From: Legionella erythra
GTDB taxonomy: Bacteria > Pseudomonadota > Gammaproteobacteria > Legionellales > Legionellaceae
Assembly: GCF_001467615.1 (NCBI RefSeq)
Contig: NZ_LNYA01000024.1
Location: 46,863 to 110,862, forward strand
Direction of reading: 5' to 3'
Length of the DNA stretch: 64,000 nt
Part shown: one piece after another, positions 1 to 9,648 of the stretch
Layout of the letters: every line of letters begins with the position of its first letter
Numbering within the stretch: position 1 is the stretch's first letter
Made by a program: the position numbers and the translations under genes
Notes under the pieces: model-generated
What the model saw: only the letters and a program-made list of their open reading frames with translations
What the model was told of the DNA's origin: nothing
Database searches by the model: none

Positions 1-91
1 TGAATTACGAATTAAATTAATCTTGAATTGAGCACAGATTTTTCAATTTCACCTCGATCTGCCCCCTCTCCCGCGATAGGAACATTGCTAG

Positions 92-1398
92 TGTGTGACC
101 GGCACATAGGTAACAAAGATGCCTGGTCACATCGGTAACACTACTTTATCATAATTTATTAACTTTGAGAGTTTTTTCGTCAAATAGAGCTAATGGCAAA
201 AAAGAGAAGTGCAAAAGCCATTCTGTTTCGCTATGAACCTTCATTCCGATAGTTTCTCCAATAAGCGTTTCGGATACAAAAAGCTCCTTTCCTCGCCATT
301 TCATTGTGCCATTCGTTCTAATTTTTCTAGTTATATCAAAATCATTACCGTATTGAACATCTGGTATTTTAGACGGAAATTCTCGAGTAGAGTGTGTATA
401 TAACCAAGCAGGTCGGTTAAAATTCAATGCTTCATGGGGCCTTTGTTCGTTAAATTCGGTTCTAAACGCATTAAAGCGCTGCTGTTGTTGCACTTGATTG
501 TACTGCGGTGGTGACGCTGTTTCTTTTTTGAGTGTCAGATGCATTCGTTCATGGCGGCCATTTTCTTCAGGATGCCCTTTGCGTATCCGTTCAGGAACAA
601 CACCCAATTTGATTAACCAAACAGAAAGCTCCGATAACCCCGCTACAGCATGACTTGCAAATGGAACACCATTATCACTTCTAATAGCCAAAGGTAAGCC
701 ATACTCAACAAATAAATAAGTAAGTGTTTTTTTTACTTCTGCACCAGAAATTTGTTTAGAACCTTCAACTGCTAACAAGTAACGACTGAAATTATCAGTC
801 ACCGTCAACGGATAGCATAATTGCTTATCACCGAGTAAAAATTGACCCTTATAATCAATGCTCCATGAATCATTCGATTGACCGCACAAAACAAACGGTT
901 GAGTATAAGGTGTTACGCTTCTTTTTCTTTTGGTTTGAGTTACTAAACCATGACGTTTTAATAAATCATCAATAGTACTTTTTGCAGGCCATAATACGTC
1001 GCTTTTTTCTTGTTGTAGCCAATTCTTTATCTTTTTAGATCCCCAATTTGGATAGTGGCTCTTTACATCAAGGATACTTTGCTCAATATGCCTCGCCATT
1101 CTATTTGCTTGAACACGGGGCGCTTTTGAACGTTCTTTAAGACCATCAATTCCTTCTTCCTTGTATCGGTTGATATACTTATACCCCGTTTTACTACTGA
1201 TATTAAAGCGTTCACATAATTCCAGAAATGTAGCTGCTTCTTTGTTTAGATAAGCAGATATAAATTTAACTTTTTCGTTCATAGGTTCAGTCTCTATCCA
1301 AGGCATCACAGACACTCCTTACTATTTGTCTGGATGCAGATTAACTGTTACCTATGTGTCCGGTCATTTTTGTTACCGATGTGACCGGGTCGGACCCA
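92..1398 (-). mobile_element. IS481-family insertion sequence, apparently complete
   Basis: The element starts with TG and ends with CA, is about 1307 bp long, and carries one transposase gene. Inner terminal repeats at 103-140 and 1346-1383 align without gaps over 38 bases with about 6 mismatches; each end contains two copies of a CACATnGGTAACA-type unit, possible transposase binding sites. CTAG flanks both ends (88-91 and 1399-1402). From general knowledge, IS481 of Bordetella inserts at NCTAGN, and the site here fits (GCTAGC once the element is removed). It looks intact and so may be mobile. Confidence 0.8.
149..1306 (-). CDS. IS481-family transposase (DDE integrase core)
   Basis: This is the transposase of the surrounding insertion sequence. 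The N-terminal ~70 residues form a helix-turn-helix region (ELCERFNISSKTGYKYINRY) followed by a second winged-helix-like part. The integrase core begins near residue 145, with the first acidic residue in WSIDYKG, the second in IRSDNGVPF, and the glutamate in the GHPEENGRHERMH region, matching the DDE pattern of this family. I chose the ATG at 1306 because AAGGAG lies 8 bases upstream; an in-frame GTG at 1315 would overlap the ribosome-binding site. At ~385 aa it is full length for the family with no stops or frameshifts. Base composition is more AT-rich than most neighbouring chromosomal genes, as expected for a mobile gene. Confidence 0.9.
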   Translation of the reverse strand: MPWIETEPMNEKVKFISAYLNKEAATFLELCERFNISSKTGYKYINRYKEEGIDGLKERSKAPRVQANRMARHIEQSILDVKSHYPNWGSKKIKNWLQQEKSDVLWPAKSTIDDLLKRHGLVTQTKRKRSVTPYTQPFVLCGQSNDSWSIDYKGQFLLGDKQLCYPLTVTDNFSRYLLAVEGSKQISGAEVKKTLTYLFVEYGLPLAIRSDNGVPFASHAVAGLSELSVWLIKLGVVPERIRKGHPEENGRHERMHLTLKKETASPPQYNQVQQQQRFNAFRTEFNEQRPHEALNFNRPAWLYTHSTREFPSKIPDVQYGNDFDITRKIRTNGTMKWRGKELFVSETLIGETIGMKVHSETEWLLHFSFLPLALFDEKTLKVNKL

Positions 1399-1720
1399 CT
1401 AGCAAAGCTCTTATCGCGGGAGAGGGGGCAGGTCGAAGTAAAATTGAAAAATCTGTGCTCAATTCATAATTAAATCTTATTTAAAAAAACTTCAAGGACG
1501 TTGTCTAAATGCTTTTAGTGATAGGAGCACCAGCCAAACGCAGCACCATGGAGGGCATGGGGGCTGTGCTCAGAAAGAGATTGACGCTGTTATTTAGACT
1601 GGTATATGGTAAGTAAATGGACTTTAAATTTAACTTTAATCCACTTTGGACTCTGTTTAACGCATACACACCCCGGGAATTGTTATAGAAAGTATTTTAT
1701 AAACGCATCAGGAGGTCACC

Positions 1721-4700
1721 ATGGGAATTTTGGACTCCCTCATCAGCGCCGTCGTCAGTCCAGGCAGCGGACATGCCATCACCGGCGGACTGGGTTTACT
1801 GTTGGGCACCGGATTTGGCGCCTATCTCCACTCACTGAAAGCCAATTGCGAAAAGAAAAATTTAGTCCTGACTCTGGAACATCTCCCCAAAACCCATGCG
1901 GAAATCCTGAATGAAAACTGCAGGGAAATCATCGAGAGCATGCTGCAGGAACTGGATGCCCTGGACAAAGGCTGTGAATTACAGCTTCAGTTAGGCAGCA
2001 CCCTGCATGAACACATTGACACCTTCTGCTATTTACGCCAACGACACGGCAGTGAATTTTTTCATATCCCCAAACTGCATGAGGGGGTTAAATCGCTGGA
2101 TTTGAATCAGTCGTCCGCTTATGCCATTGAAAAAACCATTAATGAATATTTTGAAACCTACCTGAACGTTAACCGGCAGGTTATCAATTCAGAAAATCGC
2201 GCCGCTGCGGTGGCGGCTGTGCAAATCATGCGCAACACCTCCATCATTCTTGTGCAGATGATGAAATCATTGGCGAGTTTACCGGGTTATGAAAATGAAC
2301 TACGCCTGCTAAAACTTAAAGAAATCATGAAGAATTTCTATACCAACATTCTTCATAACAAACTGCTGACCGGTAATTTCAATAAGAACCTGCACGAATA
2401 CCTCATTACCACCACCAAACAGCGGGAAACACTGGCTTTGCGTGTACAAAGGCATTATGACCAGCTTATTGATCAATTAATTCTCGAACAACGCGATATC
2501 AGCATACAACAATTGGCTCAACAATCATCTATTCAGCTGCATGGCCTCACCAGTGCTTTTCTGGAATTGATTGCCCGTTTATTCGATAGCCAGGCCGGCA
2601 AGGAATTTACCGAAATCACGACCTATAAAATGGCTCAGGGGATGTTACGGGCTGATACGGCGCAAGCCACGGGTGCCCTGCCCTTTCCCGATAAAGGCAT
2701 TTATACGCTGCTGAAACCGTTCGCCGTCATTGCAGAAAATTTAAATCAGTTAAGCCATCAGGAAGACTTGCTTTCCTTTGTCCAATATCAGGACATTTTC
2801 ACCGAGCCTGCTCTGCTTAAGGCCATAGGCAACTGGAACCAGAAGTACCATTATCTGACCTTAACCGCCGAGGAACAGCAGCTTCTCGCTGAAGACCTGG
2901 CTATGATTTGCAAACTGCTGTTTGTCTGCCAGGCCCTTGAAAAAGATTTTTTTCAATCTGCAGTCAATTACGGTCACCGTGGTCTGCTCGGACGCGGCGA
3001 ATATCATGCCAAACGCTTCATCATTTCTTTTTTTTACGAAGCGGCATTGCAACGCGTTGAACATTTTTTTACCCGCCATCCGGCATTCACGGCGCTGCTG
3101 CAACACATCAATGATCCCAAGTGGCTCGAAGCGCAAGGTATTCCGATCACAGGCCATGGCCAGTCCTTTGTTATCAAAACGGAAACCGCTTCGGATAAGA
3201 GCCTGATTAAACAGAATAAAGTAGTCACCAATTCCGTTTTTAGACGTTGTATTCAAATGCTCAACACCCTGCGGGTAAGAATGGATTATATCCACAATGC
3301 GTTTTTAGACAGGCATTACCTGGACGCACCGGCGGATCTGAGCGTTGAGCCTGTTTTGACGCCCGAAAACCGCGTTTATCAGTTTAATGTCGTGCGGTTG
3401 CTGGAAGAATTTGGTCTCGTGGATAGCTTAGGCATCAACCTGTCCAGTAAAACACCACCCAATCCATCCATCGATAAAAACCTGTTGACCGCCCTGCAAT
3501 TGACTTATTTTCAAATCCAGCAAGCTGAGAAACTCCTGCTTGAGCTTTCTGGCAAACTGCGATTGCGCACTGTCTACAACCCGACCCGTTTGTCCCCCTC
3601 GTATCAGCTTCAATTTGAAGATAAACTGGTGGAGATTGATGCGCCCCTGTATGAATACTTAAGGGGCATTAATAATGTGCATTTTCGCTGGGTCGATGTC
3701 CCCCAAAATCGCCTGCTTAACTTGGTCACCCAGGAGCAGGAATTTCATTTTAACGAAACAAAAGGTGGTAATCTGGCCGCCTACGTAGGCTTGTATCAGC
3801 ATTTAAATCGTCTTTATGACTTAACCAAGCAACACGTTGCAAGCCAAACCAATGAAGCCATCGAAGCATTTTTGAGTCGGCTGCACGATGTGCTCGCCAA
3901 TCGGCAGGTAGTTATCGAGCATGTGACCCTTGAATCCGAAAACCTTAAACAACTGGCCGCCAACAACATTCGCCTGAAGTCGGAATACACCAAAAACCAG
4001 CAGCAGATCGAGGCATTAAGCCAGGATGTCAGGGTTTTGCATGCTCAGCTGGACAATACGCGCAGCACCATTGAGCAGCTAAAACAAAATACGGCAGCGA
4101 ATCTCGCCTACATCGAAAAAATAGAAGCCATTAATGGCGATATTTATACTTTGCTGCTGGATGAATTTAAGGACAATATTCATGATCTCAATGAAATTAA
4201 CCAGGATTTAAATGGCAAGCTGGACGAAATCCAGCAACTGCTGCGCGGCCAGCAGTCCAGTCAGGTTCAATTGGCAAGCGAGGAAATTTATACGCTGAAA
4301 CAGAACATGCGAACCCGCATTGACATCATCCTGCAACGCTTTAATCGTTACGAGAAAAGCTTTGAATGCGCCAATGACGAAATCCGAAAGGCATTCAGCC
4401 GCCTTAAGAGCAATATTTCCCAGGAAAAACTAATCATCGACAAGCTGGAATCCCAGCTCAATCTGGCTTTAAGGCAATTGGAAGAACAACGGCAAAAAGC
4501 CCAGTTTTTTACCGCCAAACAAGGCCAGGTCAAAGTGATTGTCAGCGATTTTAAAACCCTGTTCGCCCATCTGGAAACCACGTTCCAGCCGCGGCTTCAT
4601 TTTTTTAGTTCCTACCGCGGCATAAAAACCAGGAATTTAATGACGTTCATCGAGATCCTGCTCGCCAATCAGCGGCCTCTTAAAGCCAATATCGACAGTT

Positions 4701-4960
4701 ACCGCAGCAAAATGGACTTTAACCGCACCATCGAGGAGTTGTTGAATCAAAGCCAGGTCATTAATTGTTATCATGGCGTGTTCAACAACAGCGTGTCTAA
4801 AAAGGTATTTAAGGACATCATTGAGCAGTTTCAACGCGGCACACTGGTACAAACATTAAAAACGCAAGGCATTGCCTACTATGATGCCAACATCAAGCTC
4901 AGTTATGACGGAGAACTGGTCTACAAAAATGAACGCATACCTTGCCCGGTGCAGCCTTAA
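1721..4960 (+). CDS. Large coiled-coil protein, candidate Dot/Icm effector
   Basis: I do not recognise this 1079-aa protein. It has a glycine-rich hydrophobic N-terminal patch (about residues 14-36, GHAITGGLGLLLGTGFGAYL) that could touch or span a membrane, then almost entirely helical sequence. A long heptad-rich coiled coil runs from about residue 740 to 930, rich in Gln, Glu, Leu and Asn. No catalytic motif stands out. The ATG at 1721 follows a perfect AGGAGG 7 bases upstream; an overlapping +1-frame ORF beginning at 1606 looks spurious. The gene is convergent with the M48 protease gene and their stop codons overlap by 4 bases. Large coiled-coil proteins without signal peptides are typical Legionella secreted substrates (SdhA/SidH type), so effector is an inference; I cannot show homology to a named one. 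Confidence 0.65.
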   Translation: MGILDSLISAVVSPGSGHAITGGLGLLLGTGFGAYLHSLKANCEKKNLVLTLEHLPKTHAEILNENCREIIESMLQELDALDKGCELQLQLGSTLHEHIDTFCYLRQRHGSEFFHIPKLHEGVKSLDLNQSSAYAIEKTINEYFETYLNVNRQVINSENRAAAVAAVQIMRNTSIILVQMMKSLASLPGYENELRLLKLKEIMKNFYTNILHNKLLTGNFNKNLHEYLITTTKQRETLALRVQRHYDQLIDQLILEQRDISIQQLAQQSSIQLHGLTSAFLELIARLFDSQAGKEFTEITTYKMAQGMLRADTAQATGALPFPDKGIYTLLKPFAVIAENLNQLSHQEDLLSFVQYQDIFTEPALLKAIGNWNQKYHYLTLTAEEQQLLAEDLAMICKLLFVCQALEKDFFQSAVNYGHRGLLGRGEYHAKRFIISFFYEAALQRVEHFFTRHPAFTALLQHINDPKWLEAQGIPITGHGQSFVIKTETASDKSLIKQNKVVTNSVFRRCIQMLNTLRVRMDYIHNAFLDRHYLDAPADLSVEPVLTPENRVYQFNVVRLLEEFGLVDSLGINLSSKTPPNPSIDKNLLTALQLTYFQIQQAEKLLLELSGKLRLRTVYNPTRLSPSYQLQFEDKLVEIDAPLYEYLRGINNVHFRWVDVPQNRLLNLVTQEQEFHFNETKGGNLAAYVGLYQHLNRLYDLTKQHVASQTNEAIEAFLSRLHDVLANRQVVIEHVTLESENLKQLAANNIRLKSEYTKNQQQIEALSQDVRVLHAQLDNTRSTIEQLKQNTAANLAYIEKIEAINGDIYTLLLDEFKDNIHDLNEINQDLNGKLDEIQQLLRGQQSSQVQLASEEIYTLKQNMRTRIDIILQRFNRYEKSFECANDEIRKAFSRLKSNISQEKLIIDKLESQLNLALRQLEEQRQKAQFFTAKQGQVKVIVSDFKTLFAHLETTFQPRLHFFSSYRGIKTRNLMTFIEILLANQRPLKANIDSYRSKMDFNRTIEELLNQSQVINCYHGVFNNSVSKKVFKDIIEQFQRGTLVQTLKTQGIAYYDANIKLSYDGELVYKNERIPCPVQP

Positions 4961-5988
4961 GCCCGCGGCGTTTTGCGTTTAAAGCCAAGCGCATCCAGCC
5001 TTTCATCAATGGCTGGGTGCGTGGAAAACGCACTGCTTAACGATTTGACGGGATCAAAACTGGAGGGATCAAACAAATAAGAGGCCTGGCGTACCTGCTC
5101 ATGGGGGGTATTGCCATATTCCTCATTATATTGCTCGGCGTGCTGCTCATGATCCTGGCTTATTTTCAATAACGCGCGGGCCATGGGTTCGTTATCACGC
5201 ATGAGTTCCACTGCGCCTGAATCAGCCATGTACTCACGCGTGCGGCTTAAAAAGAGTGTGAGTAATACCGTCAGGATGGGCAAAACATAACGCAGAACCA
5301 CAATAATGAGCACCAGACGGTTGTCACCTCGGCGATCGCGCCGGTAAATGACAGAATAAAACATTATATCAATAACAATCAGCAGGATATTGCTCAATAT
5401 AGCAACCATTAAGGTTAATTTGATATCGAGGTGGCGGATATGGCTTAGCTCATGTGCCATAACCGCCTGCATTTCCGCCCGGTCCAATTTTTCCATCAAA
5501 CCACGGGTAATAGCCACCATGGCTGATTTTTCACTGTAGCCGCTGGCAAAGGCATTCATGTAATTGGCCTCAATGATGAACACCTTGGGCATGTACTGTA
5601 AACCCGCCGACACTTTCATTTCCTCAACAACATTGTAGAGTTGCTTTTCCTGAAGATTCGCTGCCGTTTCGGGCGTAATTTCACGGTATTCCGTTCCCAT
5701 CAGCATGATGCGATCATAAAGCGCATAGGCTGCAAAAAGAGAAATAATAGCCACCGCCCCCATGATTAAGGTCGCATAGGGGACAGCCTTAAGCGTCAGC
5801 AGCGCACCCAGGCATTGCTCTAAAGACAGCCCCGGGTACGTGGATTGCAGGATGACAACATCCACTAACAGTCCCACGCCCACATAAATGGCAATGAACA
5901 ATAGAATCACCGAGCGGGTTTTCCGCTGATTGCGCTTCAACTGCTCACGCCAGTTACCGGTCGTCGCGTGATAATCGGACAAGGCCAT
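4957..5988 (-). CDS. M48-family (HtpX-like) membrane zinc metalloprotease
   Basis: A 343-aa integral membrane peptidase of the HtpX/Ste24 family, which cleaves misfolded membrane proteins. Two hydrophobic segments lie near residues 27-48 and 70-92, then the zinc motif HELSH at 179-183, then further hydrophobic segments around 190-210 and 228-248. The downstream glutamate ligand is probably in REYMADSGAVEL. It is somewhat longer than E. coli HtpX (293 aa). The gene lies 10 bases downstream of lemA on the same strand, so the two are probably one operon; LemA-M48 pairing is common in bacteria. The specific substrate is unknown, and I do not assign a gene symbol because several M48 subfamilies share this layout. 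Confidence 0.88.
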   Translation of the reverse strand: MALSDYHATTGNWREQLKRNQRKTRSVILLFIAIYVGVGLLVDVVILQSTYPGLSLEQCLGALLTLKAVPYATLIMGAVAIISLFAAYALYDRIMLMGTEYREITPETAANLQEKQLYNVVEEMKVSAGLQYMPKVFIIEANYMNAFASGYSEKSAMVAITRGLMEKLDRAEMQAVMAHELSHIRHLDIKLTLMVAILSNILLIVIDIMFYSVIYRRDRRGDNRLVLIIVVLRYVLPILTVLLTLFLSRTREYMADSGAVELMRDNEPMARALLKISQDHEQHAEQYNEEYGNTPHEQVRQASYLFDPSSFDPVKSLSSAFSTHPAIDERLDALGFKRKTPRA

Positions 5989-5998
5989 GACTTAACAC

Positions 5999-6580
5999 TC
6001 AGAATTTGACGGTATAGGCTTCGTGCGATTTAATCTGCTCCTCAGGCAATGCCCAATACTCGAATTGCTTGTCGAGGGCTGCCGGGAAGAAATTAACCAC
6101 CATGCCTTCAACAAAGGATTTCTTCTTGGCGTAATACCGTTCGATGCTGTCGTTGTAGGCTTGTTTGGCATAAGACAGTTTATTTTCGGTATTGACAATT
6201 TCTTCCTGGAGCTGCAGGACATTCTGATTGGCCTTCAAATCCGGGTATTGTTCGAAAACCACATTCAGACCGGAAGCGATTTGTGAAATACCATTCTCGG
6301 CAGCAATCCGGGCCTGCTCATCACCAGCTGCTTTAGCGGCCTGCGCCTGATTACGCAAGGCCACCACATCCTTGAGCGTGGTTTGCTCATAATCCATGTA
6401 TTTTTTAACCGTCTCGATTAACGATTCGAAAACTTTAAAGCGGCGGTCAAGCTGGATATCAATCTGGCGTTTGTTATTATTAATGGCCTCAATCATGCCG
6501 ATTAAGGCGTTGTAAATACCAATCACCCAAAACGCGATGACCACGACAATAACCAGAAGAACGATTAGGAATTTGCCCAT
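5999..6580 (-). CDS. LemA family protein
   Basis: A 193-aa protein with one N-terminal membrane helix (about residues 4-25) and a short positively and polar-charged turn, followed by a long helical bundle. Family hallmarks are visible: YNALIGMIEAINNNKRQIDIQLDRR near residues 23-48 and YNDSIERYYAKKKSFVEGMVV near 145-165, with FFPAALDKQFEYW towards the end. LemA proteins are membrane-anchored with a helical domain and have no agreed biochemical function. The 10-base gap to the downstream M48 protease gene implies co-transcription and a joint envelope quality-control role. Confidence 0.9.
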   Translation of the reverse strand: MGKFLIVLLVIVVVIAFWVIGIYNALIGMIEAINNNKRQIDIQLDRRFKVFESLIETVKKYMDYEQTTLKDVVALRNQAQAAKAAGDEQARIAAENGISQIASGLNVVFEQYPDLKANQNVLQLQEEIVNTENKLSYAKQAYNDSIERYYAKKKSFVEGMVVNFFPAALDKQFEYWALPEEQIKSHEAYTVKF

Positions 6581-6700
6581 CTTTAGGATTCCTTTAATTA
6601 TTACTGTTCAATAAGTTATAGCTCGAAATCTTAGAAATTCAAATTTTCAAGTGCAGGCTAATCCGGTGATCGATGCATTTGCCAAATGCGTCTGGCTGCC

Positions 6701-9520
6701 TTAAAGCAGTGGCTTTAAGAATTTTCCAGTATAGGAATCAGGTGACGACGCAACCATTTCCGGCGTGCCGGCAGCAATGATTTGACCGCCCTTACTGCCG
6801 CCCTCAGGACCCAAATCGATAATCCAGTCGGCGGTTTTAATCACATCCAGATTATGTTCGATGATCACCACCGTATTGCCCTGCTCGCGCAATCGAAACA
6901 GCACCGCCAACAGTTGCCTGGTGTCATGGAAATGAAGGCCGGTGGTTGGTTCATCCAGAATATAAAGGGTACTGCCGGTATCACGTTTGGATAATTCCCT
7001 GGCCAGTTTGATTCGCTGGGCTTCACCGCCGGATAAGGTCGTCGCGCTCTGGCCAAGACGAATATAGGATAATCCGACATCGATCAACGTCTGGCATTTA
7101 CGTGCCAATACGGGAATGGCATCAAAAAATTGCCGCGCATCTTCCACGGTTAAATCAAGAATTTCATGAATGTTTTTGCCTTTGTACTGAATTTCAAGCG
7201 TTTCACGGTTATAGCGCTTACCCTTACAGACATCGCAGGCGACATAAATATCCGGCAGAAAATGCATTTCCACCTTGATTAGACCATCACCCTGGCAGGC
7301 TTCACAGCGGCCACCCCGGACATTAAAACTGAACCGTCCCGGCTGGTACCCACGGGCGCGGGCTTCCGGGGTACCTGAAAATAATTCGCGAATGGGTGTA
7401 AACAGCCCGGTATAGGTCGCTGGATTGGAGCGTGGTGTACGGCCTATAGGACTTTGATCAATATCAATCACCTTGTCACAGTGTTCAAGCCCGGTGATTG
7501 ACTCGATTGTGCAGGGGGTGAGGAGATTGGCGCGATTTAAGCGATTAGCGGCCAGGGGATAGAGCGTGTCATTAATTAAACTCGATTTGCCAGAACCCGA
7601 TACCCCCGTGATGCAGGTGATTAACCCCACCGGGATGCTGGCATTTAAGCCTTTTAAGTTATTACAGGTGACCCCTTTTAAATGAATCATGCGCTTTTTG
7701 TCCATGGCTGTGCGCATGACTGGCACCGGAATGGATTCATCACCCGCCAGATAACGTCCGGTTAACGACGCAGGATTCGCCATGATGTCTTCAGGCCGGC
7801 CGCTCGCGACGATCGAACCGCCATGCACGCCCGCCCCAGGCCCCACATCCAGGACGTAATCTGCTGCACGAATGGCCTCTTCATCATGCTCGACCACAAT
7901 AACCGTGTTGCCGAGATTACGCAGATGCAATAAAGTTTTCAGCAAACGATCATTGTCGCGTTGATGAAGACCGATGGAGGGTTCATCAAGAATGTACATC
8001 ACCCCAACCAGCCCCGAACCAATCTGGCTGGCGAGCCGGATACGCTGTGCCTCGCCCCCGGACAGGGTTTCCGCACTCCGGGCCAGGGAAAGGTAATCAA
8101 GCCCTACATTCACCAGAAAGCCTAAGCGCTCGACTATTTCCTTGTTAATTTTAGCGGCGATTTCTCCCTTGTAGCCCTCCAGTTGCAAGCCCTTAAAAAA
8201 CGCATAGGCATTTTCTATCGAATAAGCAGAAATCTCCGGCAGATTTTTATTATCCACAAACACATGACGTGCTTCTTCCCGCAAACGTGCGCCCTGGCAG
8301 GTCTGGCAGGGGCGTGAAGAAAGGTATTTGGCCAATTCCTCGCGTACCATGGACGATTCTGATTCATGGTAGCGGCGCTGCATGTTAGGGATAATGCCCT
8401 CAAAAGCATGCCGTCTTGACAGAAAATCACCATGCGGGCGCTGATAGCGAAACTCAATGACCTCGCTGCCGCTGCCATAGAGAATGATGTGCCGTATTTT
8501 CTCCGGCAAATCGATAAACGCGGTTTCCACATCAAAGCCATAATGCTGCGCCAGGGATTCCAGCATGGGAAAATAATACGTGGTTTTCCTGTCCCAACCG
8601 CGAATGGCCCCGTCCGCCAGGCTTAAGGTCCCATCATGGACCACTCGTTCAGGGTCAAAATACTGATCCACGCCGAGGCCGTCGCAATCGGGACAGGCCC
8701 CCATGGGGTTATTAAATGAAAACAGCCGTGGTTCGAGTTCGCTTAAACTGTAGCCGCATTCCGGGCAGGCAAATTTGGAAGAAAACACCATTTCCGTAAA
8801 ATCGTTATCGAGCGAGGCGACAACGGCAATGCCATCAGCCAGATTAAGCGCATTTTCAAACGACTCACTAAGGCGTTGCGCGATATCTTCCCGCACCTTG
8901 AAACGGTCGACCACGACATCAATGCTGTGTTTTTGCCGCAAAGCCAGTTTCGGCGGATCGTCAAGCTCGCACAACTCACCGTCAATGCGGGCGCGGACAT
9001 AACCCTGGGCCTGCAGTTGCTGAAGCAGTTGCAGGTGCTCCCCCTTCCGTTCACGAACCACCGGCGCCAGAATCATGGCTTTGCTGTCTGCCGGCATCGC
9101 CAGGACCTGATCCACCATCTGACTGACCGTTTGGGCATGCAGGCTTATCTGATGCGTGGGGCAACGCGGCTCCCCCACCCGCGCAAACAAAAGGCGCAGG
9201 TAGTCGTAAATCTCGGTGATGGTGCCCACCGTCGAGCGGGGATTATGCGACGTGGCTTTTTGTTCAATGGAAATGGCTGGCGACAAACCCTCGATGGCAT
9301 CCACATCCGGCTTTTCCATCATGGATAAAAATTGGCGGGCATAAGCGGAAAGCGATTCCACGTAACGGCGTTGGCCTTCGGCATAAAGCGTATCAAAGGC
9401 TAACGAGGATTTGCCTGAACCTGACAAGCCGGTAATGACCGTGAGCTTATCCCGGGGAATGGTCACGTCAATGTTTTTGAGGTTGTGGGTTCTCGCGCCG
9501 CGAATGGTGATGGAATGCAT
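6701..9520 (-). CDS. uvrA: UvrABC excinuclease subunit A
   Basis: UvrA, the damage-recognition ATPase of nucleotide excision repair, which loads UvrB at lesions. The 939-aa length is normal. It has two ABC ATPase modules: Walker [10 protein letters not shown] at 31-39 and a second, GVSGSGKSS, near residue 640; each has an LSGGEAQRI signature and an ILDEP Walker B. Zinc-finger cysteines appear as CPECG near 253 and [10 protein letters not shown] near 760, with CEACQGDG just before. The start ATG at 9520 lies near a divergent gene; the 128-bp intergenic gap would hold both promoters. I saw no clear LexA box there. Confidence 0.98.
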   Translation of the reverse strand: MHSITIRGARTHNLKNIDVTIPRDKLTVITGLSGSGKSSLAFDTLYAEGQRRYVESLSAYARQFLSMMEKPDVDAIEGLSPAISIEQKATSHNPRSTVGTITEIYDYLRLLFARVGEPRCPTHQISLHAQTVSQMVDQVLAMPADSKAMILAPVVRERKGEHLQLLQQLQAQGYVRARIDGELCELDDPPKLALRQKHSIDVVVDRFKVREDIAQRLSESFENALNLADGIAVVASLDNDFTEMVFSSKFACPECGYSLSELEPRLFSFNNPMGACPDCDGLGVDQYFDPERVVHDGTLSLADGAIRGWDRKTTYYFPMLESLAQHYGFDVETAFIDLPEKIRHIILYGSGSEVIEFRYQRPHGDFLSRRHAFEGIIPNMQRRYHESESSMVREELAKYLSSRPCQTCQGARLREEARHVFVDNKNLPEISAYSIENAYAFFKGLQLEGYKGEIAAKINKEIVERLGFLVNVGLDYLSLARSAETLSGGEAQRIRLASQIGSGLVGVMYILDEPSIGLHQRDNDRLLKTLLHLRNLGNTVIVVEHDEEAIRAADYVLDVGPGAGVHGGSIVASGRPEDIMANPASLTGRYLAGDESIPVPVMRTAMDKKRMIHLKGVTCNNLKGLNASIPVGLITCITGVSGSGKSSLINDTLYPLAANRLNRANLLTPCTIESITGLEHCDKVIDIDQSPIGRTPRSNPATYTGLFTPIRELFSGTPEARARGYQPGRFSFNVRGGRCEACQGDGLIKVEMHFLPDIYVACDVCKGKRYNRETLEIQYKGKNIHEILDLTVEDARQFFDAIPVLARKCQTLIDVGLSYIRLGQSATTLSGGEAQRIKLARELSKRDTGSTLYILDEPTTGLHFHDTRQLLAVLFRLREQGNTVVIIEHNLDVIKTADWIIDLGPEGGSKGGQIIAAGTPEMVASSPDSYTGKFLKPLL

Positions 9521-9562
9521 GGAATGGCCGGATTAGTTTCAAAAAAATACAAATTATATCTC

Positions 9563-9571
9563 TGCTATAAT
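9563..9571 (+). promoter_or_regulatory. Extended -10 promoter element for the IcmL-like gene
   Basis: TGCTATAAT is a perfect extended -10 (TGnTATAAT) about 80 bases upstream of the start at 9649. No good -35 is visible, as is usual for extended -10 promoters. The region is AT-rich and divergent from uvrA. Confidence 0.5.
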
Positions 9572-9648
9572 TCTTAAACCAATGGTTATTTTGCCAATAG
9601 CAGTTAATTATTAACCAGGATCGCTGTCATTGATACAAGGAAGCCATC

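Larger units (their letters stand above)
24..1466. repeat. 132-bp palindrome split by an insertion sequence
   Basis: Bases 24-87 and 1403-1466 are inverted copies of each other (58 of 64 positions match by eye), and the tetranucleotide CTAG lies at 88-91 and again at 1399-1402. Removing 92-1402 rejoins the arms into a 132-bp near-perfect palindrome centred on GCTAGC. The arms carry a C-rich block and T-rich stretches and contain no gene. This could be a small non-autonomous element or a dispersed hairpin repeat; its identity is unknown. An 8-bp AT-rich string (AATTAAAT) occurs just outside both arms (10-17 and 1468-1475) and might be a target duplication of the palindrome, but it is too simple to rely on. 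Confidence 0.75.

Noticed and set aside
10-17. AATTAAAT as target duplication of the outer palindrome
   Set aside because: Eight AT-only bases in an AT-rich flank can easily match by chance; mentioned but not listed as a feature.
1606-1914. 102-codon open frame before and into the 1079-aa gene
   Set aside because: It overlaps the 1079-aa frame in another phase, has Arg/His-rich unlikely composition, and lacks a ribosome-binding site, while the main gene has AGGAGG.
6660-6690. Hairpin GCATTT/AAATGC as a uvrA terminator
   Set aside because: The stem is short and no T run follows on the minus strand.
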